Shown: positions 45,829 to 55,393 of the stretch, piece by piece | How the letters are laid out: the number at the start of each line of letters is the position of its first letter | Position numbering within the stretch: the first letter of the stretch is position 1 | Assembly (NCBI GenBank): GCA_014529385.2 | Contig: CM043961.1 | Coordinates: forward strand, 13,121,978 to 13,185,977 | Source of the DNA: Adiantum capillus-veneris | Taxonomy: Eukaryota > Streptophyta > Polypodiopsida > Polypodiales > Pteridaceae | Direction: 5' to 3' | DNA length: 64,000 bases | The notes under the pieces: generated by a model | The model's database searches: none | The model's input: only the letters and a program-made list of their open reading frames with translations | What the model was told of the DNA's origin: nothing | Position numbers and translations under genes: made by a program

Positions 45829-46282
45829 ACTCTCTCTTCCCTACCCTCATTCCGCGCTAGCTCTCTCCACTTTCAAAGGTGTTTGAGGCCTTGGGACTGA
45901 GGCTTGGGATAGTTAATGCTTTTTGCAAAGTTTATGTTGTGCTCGTGATGCATGAAGCTTTCCATATTCATAGCATCACCAAGGTCACAAGGAACACAAA
46001 GATTGTATTCTACCAAGTCTCTCTTGATGGGAGAATCTATGATACAAACGCCTTTTGGAGGGGGGACCGGCTCCAAGTAATCGAATCCTCAACTATTGTC
46101 ATGTTCTCTAATTCTCTCTCTCTTACAAAAGTATTGCTCATGCCAACTTAATTAAGTACTATGTTCATGTTGCTACCATCAATTAATTTCCCCTCTATGT
46201 TCTCAAAGTACTCTCACAAAAATGCTCACTCTAATTCTCTTAATTTTGCTATTCTCAAAGTTCATAGACCATTCCCATTACA
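45829..46282 (+). repeat. Family D LTR tail
   Basis: Closely matches 35083-35534, the last ~450 bp of the first D LTR, and ends TCCCATTACA at 46282. It belongs to a different LTR subtype from 43389-45211. No primer site follows, marking the right end of the chain. Confidence 0.82.
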
Positions 46283-47306
46283 AGTACCAATTATGGGACA
46301 CTCTATATGCATATGAGAAATTTGTGAAACAAAAACATGCATTGTGAAAGATGGAGTTGATGGGTGCTTCGAGAAACAAATGTAGCACATGTGACACCAA
46401 AGGATGTCGCAATAGCTTCTCCCTTTCCAAGAAGGGATTTTGATGTAGAAGCTCCTTCACTTATCTTACTTTGCTAAGTGTCTAAGTGTCTTTGGACTTC
46501 CTCCTTCACTTCATCATATGTAATATACATAGAATTTTACTATTATGCTCACCTATACCAACACGAGCAACACAACTTAAATATGCTCAACTCTTCTAGC
46601 TTGAGCAATACGTAGAATAGATAAGATGCTTAGACCATAGAGAATATTACTTTAAGCTTTGGGACTAAAGTCTTGCTCATTTAGTGGATTAGCTACCTGA
46701 CTCTGACTCTTATGCTATGTATTTTTAATGGAAACTTGGATGTTCTTATTCAAGGCCAAAAACCCAATTCCATAGGTTCTTGAGATTTAGGGCTCTTTCA
46801 TTGTGTTGTTCTTTGGATGCCACTATTTTGTATCATAGGTTGAAATACTTCGGCTACTCTTGATTAGTGTTTTGTATATCGATTCTATGTTGTGAAATAG
46901 GGTCTACAATTGTAGCAGGGACTGATGGAACCTTCGATTGATCTCCCATCAGATGTGGTTGTTGATGGTTGTGGGTTTTCTGTGAGTGATTTTACAATGA
47001 CAATTTTGAAACCCACTTTGTCTTTGGTCTTGATATGACCATTGTTTGCATTTTCCCTTTTGCTTGATGACTTGATGAACACTAGGATTCTATATCCATA
47101 TCTAATTATTACCACTATAAAAGCCTTGCTATTGTAGTAGAAGACGAGGTATCCATCTGGAAGTTGTATCAACTTTGGTTGTGATTGACTTCTATTGGCT
47201 CTTGGTCGTGATTGATTGTCTTTGGGTGGATCCTTGTGCTACATGACCGATCTTAGTGGTTACATGTGGAGCTATTACTTTTGGTAACCATATTTGAGAG
47301 TTACCT
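46283..47306. other. AT-rich DNA, no gene seen
   Basis: No element ends, tRNAs or supported reading frames. The minus-strand frame at 46885-47172 has no recognised domain. Confidence 0.45.
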
Positions 47307-48287
47307 TCATAAATTTCTTGCGCTTCGAGTAGCTTGACTGGAACCATTCTTTGCTTCACTTGTCTTTGTTGGGTAGCTTGGTTGAAGTCTGCCTTTGGTA
47401 CCCATACTTGTCACAAATGATTGTTTCTTTGAAGGTACTTTCTTCTGTCTTTTGTGGTTGTTCTTTCTCCTAATGGAGGTGTTTGTTGTCCATTGATAGC
47501 TTGGATTTCTCTTTGTAAAACCCTTTTCTTGAGGTGAGTAGGTCCAAGCTGTTACCGTAGGGTTTTTGGCCCAAAAATTCTTGTTTCCTTGAAAGTAGCC
47601 TTGAGCAATGATTGACCCATTTGATGCAACCCACTCGATTACCTGAGGTTGACTTTGTGATTGGTGTATCCAAACTGGATCTTTGACTTTGATGCGTTCT
47701 TTGGATACTAACACTTGGTTGCTTCTCTTCAGATTCTTTTGGAGGCTTTGCTGTGATGGAAACTTTGATTGATAAATTTTTTGCTTAGGTTTCCATTGCA
47801 TTGTCGATGGTTTGGATTTTGATGTAGAGGCTGAGTAGGAAGTTTGATGGAGACTCATTGAAGGTAAAGCTGACTTGCATGGTAGATCTGCTCTAGTGTT
47901 TGCTTTAGCTTTACCATTTTCTGGTTGGTTTCCCTTTGTTGCATGGACTTGAGATGCTTTTGGGGCTATCATTGGTGTTGTTGAAGCTTTCTGTTGTTGT
48001 TGAAAGAAGATGTTCATCCAGCTTTTGGTCAAGACCAGACTCGCTTTGATGTGATGAGAATCAATTAGGTGGAAGGTGTCTTTGAAATCCCCATTACTAA
48101 ACTTGAGTACAGCTTTTGCCATGCCAAAGATAGGAATTGACGTTTTAGAACTTGTGTCCACTATTTCTTTGAGCTCTTTGATTGGTGGTTTACCCATCAT
48201 TATCCAAGTTCCATAAGACATTAGATTCTTTGTTGCATAAGGATCTATCACCGTTGAACATGTAAATTTTGAGTCTTGTTTCTCCAC
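47307..48287 (-). CDS. Retropepsin-like ORF with basic low-complexity tail
   Basis: About 326 codons open on the minus strand. No ATG starts it; the first sense codon after upstream stops is near a GTG, and a frameshift appears to link it to an upstream K/D/Q-rich segment. The N terminus reads C-S-T-V-I-D-P-Y-A-T-K-N-L-M-S, which fits the fold context of a retropepsin active site (D-S/T-G-A-T-x-N-L-I-S) with P-Y replacing S/T-G. About 60 residues later A-S-L-V-L-T-K-S-W-M stands where ILGRPWL normally is. The remaining 220 residues are rich in K, S, Q and T with W-x-x motifs. It may be a decayed gag-protease or an unusual retroelement ORF. Confidence 0.45.
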   Translation of the reverse strand: MEKQDSKFTCSTVIDPYATKNLMSYGTWIMMGKPPIKELKEIVDTSSKTSIPIFGMAKAVLKFSNGDFKDTFHLIDSHHIKASLVLTKSWMNIFFQQQQKASTTPMIAPKASQVHATKGNQPENGKAKANTRADLPCKSALPSMSLHQTSYSASTSKSKPSTMQWKPKQKIYQSKFPSQQSLQKNLKRSNQVLVSKERIKVKDPVWIHQSQSQPQVIEWVASNGSIIAQGYFQGNKNFWAKNPTVTAWTYSPQEKGFTKRNPSYQWTTNTSIRRKNNHKRQKKVPSKKQSFVTSMGTKGRLQPSYPTKTSEAKNGSSQATRSARNL

Positions 48288-48514
48288 ATATGTTGAATTT
48301 GATCACTATAGGCGACAATTGATCTTGTGCCTTATCCTTGTTTTTCTCTTGATCTTGAGTTTATTGAAAATCTGATGTGGAACTTGGAACCACTGCTTCC
48401 TCATCTGCTTTCAATTGCGCGTTTTTTGGAGTTAGCTTTTTTGAAACATCTTTTGTCGATTCTTCACGTATGTTAATGAACTTGAATGAGAGAGAAAGGT
48501 AGCATGTAGATCTT

Positions 48515-48530
48515 GGGGGGGGGGGGGGGG

Positions 48531-48578
<48 letters not shown>
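48515..48578 (+). repeat. Compound (G)19(AG)n microsatellite
   Basis: 19 consecutive G at 48515-48533, then 22-23 AG units to 48578. The same composite design occurs at 54281-54347. Confidence 0.95.
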
Positions 48579-48580
<2 letters not shown>

Positions 48581-49300
48581 ACATGTAGAGGTTAAGGGAG
48601 ATGGTATTGTAGAGGCTTCTTGGGTTGAAATTGAGAGAGAAATTTCAGCAATAAGGTGATTTTCAAAACGAGGGAAAAGGGATGCTTTTATAGATGAACT
48701 TGCCTCTTGAATACAGAGGTTACGCGTTAGCATTAGCTCAAGTGTCTTGCTTTTTGAAAAAAAGAAATAGTGTTTCTGTTGTCTTTGACAAGTATCCTTC
48801 CACATGTAACAAGTGTCTTGACACTTGTTTTTGTTTCGGAATTCTCCTTTTAGATTCTTCTAGCCCTTGACTAGAAGCTTCTAGAACATTCTAGAATTGA
48901 TAGAAAACAATAAATAAATAAATAAATAAAATCGATATGGGAATCAAATGAAAGCTCTTTTCACATAAAATACATAATGCTCATGCATTTTCAAAATAGC
49001 ACTCAATGCAAGTCATCATGCATGTTTTTCTCTGTGTGTGCGCGCGCGTGCGCGCCTCCCCTAAGGCAGATTCCATCCGTTCCATACACTTGTATCCATC
49101 TATATCTCTCTTTCCAAAAAGGTAAGAGAATATAGTCATGCATGCTTATCAAGCATGCCAATGGGCCATTCATACTTCCCCACCTAGGGACAAAAGCATG
49201 TCTAATCAATCATGGTTCCGTAAACACAAAAACACATGTCCAATTATGTAATCTGTCAATCAGAAAGACAACAATCTCCCATAAATTTCTTTGATCAATG
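48579..49300. other. Non-coding DNA with small microsatellites
   Basis: Contains (TAAA)n near 48911-48929 and a GTGTGTGCGCGCGCG stretch near 49031-49056. No gene is supported. Confidence 0.5.
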
Positions 49301-49306
49301 GGGCCA

Positions 49307-49372
49307 AAGGTTGATGACAAGAGACTTATGGGTCATCCGGCCAATAAGGGTTTTGGTATGCATGCTGGCGGG
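49307..49372 (+). pseudogene. Family E gag, part left of N2
   Basis: A short plus-strand frame (K-R-L-M-G-H-P-A-N-K-G-F-G-M-H-A-G-G) stops at the N2 insertion and continues in the same frame at 53311. That continuity identifies N2 as an insertion into a gypsy gag. Upstream the frame is closed by a TGA near 49294. Confidence 0.6.
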
Positions 49373-49562
49373 TGAAGGGGATCGGGGAGCACCACAGACG
49401 GAGAGTGAGAGAGAGAGAAGGAGACACACACACGACGTGGGTGGGGAGACTCAAAAAGAGTGAGCAGCCCCCTATACACTTATGCTATGTATAAGGTATA
49501 CAAGTCAGTGGGCACCCAGACTCTGGGCGGTCGGGCAAGGCACAAGCGCCTATACCCCAACA
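49373..49562 (-). repeat. N2 3' LTR
   Basis: 190 bp, TGAAGGGGATC ... TATACCCCAACA on the plus strand. The adjacent minus-strand polypurine tract is AAGTGGGAGG. Contains (GA)n and (CA)n short tracts. Confidence 0.92.
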
Positions 49563-49641
49563 ACCTCCCACTTAAAGGCGACTGTGCCTTTAAGCAAGGG
49601 AACCTAGTCTAAAGACTACAAAAGGCGAGAGAAAATCGCTC

Positions 49642-51471
49642 TCAACCGATGCCCACTGGCTGGCTGTGATCGTGTGCATCCGGCTGTCCTGCTCCCGTGT
49701 AAGTCCATACACCACCAGACGTACCGCACACGTACTGCAAGTATGTACGCAATACCTGCATATCTCCCTCGTGCACTATGCCATCATCAGTCAGCAAACG
49801 ACTGACAACCCCAACTGCAAATGCTCCGACTGTAGCTGCCATATCCGGTCTCAAGATCAGCATCTCATACATGAGACCACCGAATGCCGATGCAATGCTA
49901 GCGGGCCCTGCTAGCTCTACGGAGCATGCATCAACATATATATCCCTGGCAATAGGCATCTCTGACTGACAAGGCGTGTCAGCCACATGCATCTCCTGAC
50001 TGTCCACAAAAGACGCATCAACCTGTCGTGCAACCTCAGAGCAAACCAGCTGCTCTAGGTGTCTGCTGGAAGACATATCCTGCACAACTATATCCCCATG
50101 CTCACTGTCGAGCATAGAAAGGAATGATTGCATAATTGCTGATGTCTCAGCCTCCTCTGCAATTATCCACTGCAAACATGACCACTCAATCTGTTGTGAC
50201 TCGCTAGAGCTCTCATGCTCTAACTCCGTATGCATAGACTCTTGCACAACGTCCTCCTGTCGTGACTCACTAGAGCAAGACCGCTCTACCTGTCTATCCT
50301 GCATAGAAGTATCTCGCACAACTGAATCTCTGCTTTGCTCAGTCACTAGCAAAACATGCATGTCTGACTCTGTCACCTCTCTGTGTGACTGCTCAAGTCG
50401 TGCCCCAACTGTGTGCACAACGAGCTCACTACTCTGCACTCCATGCAAAGTACCCCGCAACCCATGAGCAAAAGAGACTCGCCTGCTCTCTCGCTCTCTA
50501 CCTGGCTGCATGATCACAGAGACAACACCGTCTCTCTCGTGATCCACATGCAATGGGTAACCTGTACCACTCCTGGCACCTCTCGCAATCACTAGCGAAC
50601 CCAAATGCATCACAAAATCTCGCTCTCGTAGCGAAATCTGACATCCACAATCTTTAAGCTGACCAATCGAGATCAAACTCACTGTCAAATTTGGTACATA
50701 GCGCACATGTCGTAATAAGTAAGATGTACCACTCGGTAATGACAGTCTCACATCTCCTGCACCTGCTATCGCATGCACCGATCCATCGGTCAAACGTACA
50801 CTGCCAAGCATCCCGCTAGAATAGCTACAAAACCATGCACGATGCGGCATGACATGAAACATAGCATCTGCGTCTAGCAACCACTGCGAAGGGAGTGCAC
50901 TATCCACATGTATAGCATCTCGTGCATAGCTCGAGGTAAAAGTGACATCCCCGTCACTAGTATACTACGACACTACATGTGCCTCAACTGTCAAAGCAAC
51001 TGAGTCCATGGCATCACTACATACATCTCTGAGACTGCTATGTCTCCTACGATGTCGCATACGACGAAAACAACGCCGTCTAACGTGTCCAGAATGACCA
51101 CAATACCAACATATCACCTATCGGCGTACTCGTGAATGTACATGTCTCACATGAGTCCTTGATGACTCAGATCTATCATACATATCATGTAATCTACGCC
51201 AAAGTGCTCTCAAAGTAGTCTCATACATAACAAGAGCATATACAGATTCCACAAGGTGCAAAGAGAGTGTAGATAGTGCCATCTTCTCTAGCTCCTGCCA
51301 CTAATCGTCAGACATGTTTGAAGGTCTACCTGCATCACCACTCAATGGTCCATGCAACCCTCGCTGTGTCAATGCGTCAAGCATACACTCTCTCCATGCC
51401 GCAAAGTCTGACCCATCAAACACACGCATCTGTGAGAGGTCACAATCTAATCGATCACTTGTCTCTGCCAT
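49642..51471 (-). CDS. N2 chimeric Gag-protease-pol-remnant ORF (three amber codons)
   Basis: One minus-strand frame of 609 codons from ATG 51471, interrupted only by TAG at 51301-51303, 51118-51120 and 50965-50967. Residues 1-120: copia Gag (F-D-G-S-D-F-A-A-W-R-E-C-M, H-L-V-E-S-V-Y, L-W-R-R-L-H-D-M-Y). Residues ~120-140: CCHC knuckle C-W-Y-C-G-H-S-G-H-V-R-R-R-C. Residues ~195-300: protease-like, W-L-L-D-A-D-A-M-F-H-V (A-D for S-G in the active-site loop), Y-V-P-N-L, L-I-S-I-G-Q-L, G-S-L-V-I-A-R-G. Then ~200 acidic, serine-rich residues. The last ~90 residues (G-L-M-Y-E-M-L-I-L-R-P-D-M-A, V-V-S-R-L-L, Y-V-C-G-T-S) match the RT-RNase H connection of copia. No catalytic polymerase or integrase is present. 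Confidence 0.85.
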
Positions 51472-53100
51472 GAGCACAATGTAGCAAACTAGAAAGCAAA
51501 ACCACCTCACCAACAACACCTGGAAACTGTCTACCAATATGGCCAGAAACACAATGTAAAACCTGTGAGACACACTCCAAAATAGAGCTCCCACAATGTC
51601 AATACAAGCCTCGCATGCTCTAGAATCACACTGCAATCTGTGAACTAATCATGAAGCCCACACTGTGCGGTATCGATGCATACACACGCACAAATCTCCC
51701 ACCTGCAGAGAACACCGCACGCAAATGCTGAGTGCAACCCGCAATCTCTACCTAGATCGCATAAATGATACGCATAAAACTCCTGGGAAAATTTCGCCAG
51801 AGTTTCGACGCACAATGGCTATCAACACAAAATAACCATTGTCCTGCAAGCTCAATACAATGAGCAATCAATGCGCTTCAAACTACACTCAACATACATG
51901 CATAAGCTCTGCAAAACTATGGCAAACAATGCTCGAGATCACAAGACTCTCCCACCCGAGAGCAAACCACTGTCTCAAGCAAAGAAAGATACACAACTCC
52001 TCACTCTTGTGAGAGTGGATACAAAAAACACAAAACTGTGTCCAAACTGACAAAACCTATCAAAGTGAGAGTAAACACTCGATCACAAACTATGGCGAGA
52101 ATCTGAGAAAAATCCGACAGAATTTCCCCTGAAAACTGAGCAAAAAACTCAAGTACAATCTCTACCATAAACCATAACACTACTCAATGCCGATGAGTAG
52201 AAATGCCAAAATGGCTCCACATTTTCACATACAATGGCAATCCGCACTCAACGTACATCAATGGAGTGACCGCGCATAAGCAAGCGCCAAAAGATTTGCA
52301 ATCCGGAAACTTATTCAATGCGAAAACAATGCTCTAAAGAGAGCTCACCGGCACTTGAAAGTGCTCGTCAAAATGCATGTATAATGGGCATCAACCATGC
52401 GCCATAACCATATGCAAACCATCCGCAAAGACCATGAATCCAAGCACAAAATCACTGCCAAAGTATCCTGTGAAAACCAGTGAAAGAAGCTCCACCTGTG
52501 TGCTCCAAAAAACTGTGTCTCTCAAGAGATCGCCTCGGTGGTGTGTAAACGCCTCCTTACTTCGTTGCCCAAGTCTACCAAAAACCCTCAAACCACAAGC
52601 TTAACACAAGCTGCAATTGCATCTTCAGCTCAGAATTTATGCACTCAACTTCAAGCATCTCCCGTGCTTCCAAAAGTGCATCAAACTTGCACACAATGCG
52701 ACAACAGAAAATCTGGAATTTCTGTATACAGTCAGTCTGAGCTGAATATGAGCAAAACGGTGAGGAATTTGCAAAAAGTTTCTTCTGCAAAGTTGTAGAC
52801 CACGTCGAAACGGATGGGCGAAGTGGACAGAATTCTCAGATCTACATTCTACAAGGAGAAAAACGAATCTGAAAACTGTGCTGCTGCGCACACAGTTTTA
52901 GGGCAGCACCTTCACTTACACGCAATCTTCCACACTCCTTTCTGAGCTTCCACAAGAGCATACATCACTCTCAACTGAGCTCACAAGCTCCCATTGCATC
53001 CTCACAAAGCTTCCAAGCTTTCTTAATCTCTCTACCGTCGAGAGCGAGCGAGCTATCGCCTCGAAGCTCTCAAAGCCGTCGTGCTCTCCGCGGTCACCAT
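51472..53100 (-). other. N2 untranslated leader
   Basis: About 1.6 kb between primer site and gag ATG without a convincing long ORF. N1 has a leader of the same length with matching patches (for example TCTGCAAAGTTGTAGA near 52785 and its relatives near 31980 and 32150). Conservation of length and position suggests a packaging or translation role rather than random filler; this is inference. Confidence 0.55.
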
Positions 53101-53115
53101 AGCTGTGATACCAAT
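53101..53115 (-). other. N2 primer-binding site (tRNA-iMet)
   Basis: On the minus strand ATTGGTATCACAGCT follows the 5' LTR. TGGTATCACAGC matches the iMet complement at 11 of 12 bases. Confidence 0.85.
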
Positions 53116-53305
53116 TGAAGGGGATCGGGGAGCACCACAGACAGAGAGTGAGAGAGAGAGAAGGAGACACACACACGATGTGGGTGGGGAGACTCAAAAA
53201 GAGTGAGCAGCCCCCTATACACTTATGCTATGTATAAGGTATACAAGTTAGTGGGCGCCCAGACTCTGGGCGGTCGGGCAAGGCACATGCGCCTATACCC
53301 CAACA
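53116..53305 (-). repeat. N2 5' LTR
   Basis: 190 bp, colinear with 49373-49562. Adjacent to the primer site on one side and ACGGG on the other. Confidence 0.92.
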
Positions 53306-53310
53306 ACGGG

Positions 53311-54025
53311 CACTCTAACATACCCTCCAGACAAGCTAGTGTTTGCTACAATAGTGCAAGATTTGTTCAATTCAACAATAACAACAAGAAGGGTAAATAG
53401 CAAAAGAAGAAATCAACCAGCCTGAAATTATCAGTAGAGTAGTGTGCTGAGTACTACAAAGAGGGTAAATGTTACGGTTGTGGGGAGCAAGGGCACATTC
53501 TTGCAAAGTGGCCTAAAAAGGCACCAAAGGAGCAAGATGTTGACAAACCAGAGACTTGGATGAGCGTGCAAAGAAAGGGAAGTCAAAGGCAAGACTGGTT
53601 TCGGATTTTGTGGGGGCAACACATACTAGACTAACGATGCAAAGTATGTGACAGGAAATTCTAATATTCTTTAATGGAGGAGCCAATGACAACTTCATCT
53701 TGACTGAATTGGTGGCTTGACTTGGAATCACTACTAGAGAAATAGGACCAGTGGCACCAGGGTGAGATGTTGCCATTACACCTGTTATAGGAAAGCTTCG
53801 ATTACATTGCAAAGGGTATTTAGGGCACATGACTTTTACATCATCCCTCTGGAAGGGTGTGATGTCCTCTTGGAGATCCCTTGGTACCACAATAATGGGG
53901 TCGTGGTTGATTATTGGGCTATAAAGGCCACTCTTAAGAATGAGAAAGAAAAAGAGATTACCCTTGATGTAAAATTTAAGGGCGAGTTTGTCCCACTGTA
54001 TCGGCTTCGACCATTTCCAAATTAA
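53311..54025 (+). pseudogene. Family E gag end and protease, right of N2
   Basis: The frame from 49372 resumes at 53311 (I-P-S-R-Q-A-S-V-C-Y). A knuckle follows, C-Y-G-C-G-E-Q-G-H-I-L-A-K-W (about 53473-53514), whose last cysteine has become tryptophan. The protease region then shows V-I-G-K-L-R-L-H-C-K-G-Y and, in another frame at 53810-54025, I-I-P-L-E-G-C-D-V-L-L-E-I-P-W-Y, the I-L-G-x-P-W strand. Several stops and shifts occur. RT is absent; a reversed F LTR lies next. Confidence 0.75.
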
Positions 54026-54184
54026 TGAAATCCTGTCTCTTTGTTTACTCGATCTACTTGAATGAACTTAATGAAGATAAGAACTCAAATTTGTCCAACT
54101 TGAAACAAGAATGACATGAATTTTTGCAAGCTCAAGTTGATTGTTTCTCAAGCTCAAGATGAACTTCTTGAAAAGGGCTTGATA

Positions 54185-54200
54185 CGTGTTTTGATACCAT
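54185..54200 (-). other. Family F primer-binding site (iMet-like)
   Basis: On the minus strand ATGGTATCAAAACACG directly follows the LTR end TCTATTACA. The first eight bases of TGGTATCAGAGC match. Confidence 0.65.
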
Positions 54201-54290
54201 TGTAATAGACTTGGACACTCCAAGACAAAGATCTGTTGCAACACGTGAGAAACTGCGCACAATTGAAGTGAACGGTAAAAGGGGGGGGGG

Positions 54291-54350
<60 letters not shown>

Positions 54351-54830
54351 ACATGGCACAACGTAGTTCTGAGCCAAGATGCACTCGTCCCAAAGACTGG
54401 TGCCCCTTTTGATATTTTTTTTATATTGCTTCACAAAAGTACAGTGTCCAAGGGTTCTCTCTCCAGCGAAGTTCCCAAGCTGATCTCCCAAGAGTGAGGC
54501 CCTTACAAGTACTTTAAAGGCCCTTGACCTGTTCCAAAAGCAGCTACACAAGATGCAACACTTCTAAAAGCCACTGGACCAAAAATTGTTGCCCCAAAGG
54601 CTGTAGAGCGAATCGTGGAAATCCATATAGTTGCCATGTCAACAATCATCACAAAATCCGGAGGGTCCGTACAACTTACCACGTCAGCATGAATACGCAA
54701 TTTGTCGGAGGGTTTAGACCCCTTGATTGGATTTGGTAGGTGGGCAAATTTGGGTTTTTAACCCTAACCCCCTTAGGCCCTCTCGGCCAAAATCTGCAAG
54801 TTGCCCTCGTCACGTCATCAATTTGTGACA
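54201..54830 (-). repeat. Family F LTR (5' LTR or solo)
   Basis: Read on the minus strand it starts TGTCACAAATTG (54830) and ends AGTCTATTACA (54201), 630 bp, followed by a primer-like site. Its start matches the truncated LTR at 24927, and its middle (54348-54560) is similar to the loop of the inverted repeat at 25871-26100. It contains the (G)13(AG)n tract at 54281-54347. No family F coding sequence follows on the minus strand, so this copy is cut off just past the primer site. Confidence 0.72.
54281..54347 (+). repeat. Compound (G)13(AG)n microsatellite in F LTR
   Basis: 13 G followed by about 27 AG units, ending at GTCGAC. Confidence 0.95.
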
Positions 54831-54847
54831 GAAATAGAAGTCTGTGT

Positions 54848-54856
54848 GTGTGTGTG

Positions 54857-54904
<48 letters not shown>
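54848..54904 (+). repeat. (GT)n-(GA)n microsatellite
   Basis: Short TGTGTG tract, ATGA, then about 22 GA units, touching the left arm of a foldback repeat. Confidence 0.95.
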
Positions 54905-54909
<5 letters not shown>

Positions 54910-55350
54910 TGGAAAATTACCAAAATACCCCTCTAGTTTGTGGAAATTCCCAAACTAGCCCTCAAATTTCAAAACTCCCAAAATACCTCTGGTTGTGAGA
55001 TTAAATTTCTCCAAAGATAAAAGGATTTGTAGCTTTTCAAAAGAAGGCTGATTGTCTATCAGTACAAAATGTTAAAACTAGAATGTGAGTTGGTTATGTA
55101 AGCTTTGGAGATGAATTGCTTCAATATTTTTAGACATAATTGCCTTTTTTTTTCCGATGTAGTTTGTGACAAATTACATGCTAAGCACTCAAAACTGGAT
55201 GTCAATTGTCAAAAAACGAAAAAAGAGTAGAAATCTTGAACAATCCAACCAAAATAGGTACGAGGGTATTTTGGGAATTTTTGAAATTTGAGGGGTATCT
55301 TGGGAATTTTCGCAAATTAGAGGGGTATTTTGGTAATTTTCCCTTTTTTT
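54905..55350. repeat. Foldback repeat with ~90-bp arms
   Basis: Left arm about 54908-54992, right arm about 55258-55344 in inverse orientation. Both carry AAAATTACCAAAATACCCC and CTCAAATTTCAAAA with few mismatches; the loop is about 265 bp. Each arm is itself made of diverged repeats of the type GAGGGGTATTTTGG. No transposase and no clear target duplication. It could be a MITE-like element or a palindromic duplication. Confidence 0.7.
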
Positions 55351-55356
55351 TCTTTT

Positions 55357-55358
<2 letters not shown>

Positions 55359-55393
<35 letters not shown>
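55359..55393 (+). repeat. 35-nt poly(G) run
   Basis: 35 consecutive G preceded by a T-rich tract (CCCTTTTTTTTCTTTTTT). Glycine-run frames across it are artefacts. G-quadruplex formation is possible. Confidence 0.95.

Larger units (their letters stand above)
33010..46282 (+). mobile_element. Family D chromovirus chain with shared LTRs
   Basis: Four partial gypsy elements in the same orientation alternate with LTRs: D0 3' end, LTR, D1 interior, partial LTR, D2 interior, LTR, D3 gag start, LTR tail. Each LTR serves as the 3' end of one element and the 5' end of the next, as produced by unequal LTR-LTR exchange. Primer sites (TGGTATCAGAGC) follow the LTRs at 35536 and 45213. A solo copia LTR (33393-34100) has landed in the first D LTR. 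Individual parts are annotated below. Confidence 0.82.
49373..53305 (-). mobile_element. Non-autonomous copia element N2
   Basis: 3933 bp with 190-bp LTRs (49373-49562, 53116-53305) that differ at about five sites by eye. The flanks GCGGG (49368-49372) and ACGGG (53306-53310) look like a target duplication with one mutation. On the minus strand the order is 5' LTR, primer site, ~1.6-kb leader, one gag-protease-pol-remnant ORF (51471 to 49642), polypurine tract and 3' LTR. Integrase, RT palm and RNase H catalytic parts are absent, as in N1. LTR similarity suggests a fairly recent insertion, presumably using enzymes of an autonomous copia relative. Confidence 0.9.

Noticed and set aside
48361-48805. 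Ser-Leu repeat proteins on the minus strand (also 54068-54551)
   Set aside because: Produced by (AG)n tracts; proline runs come from poly(G).
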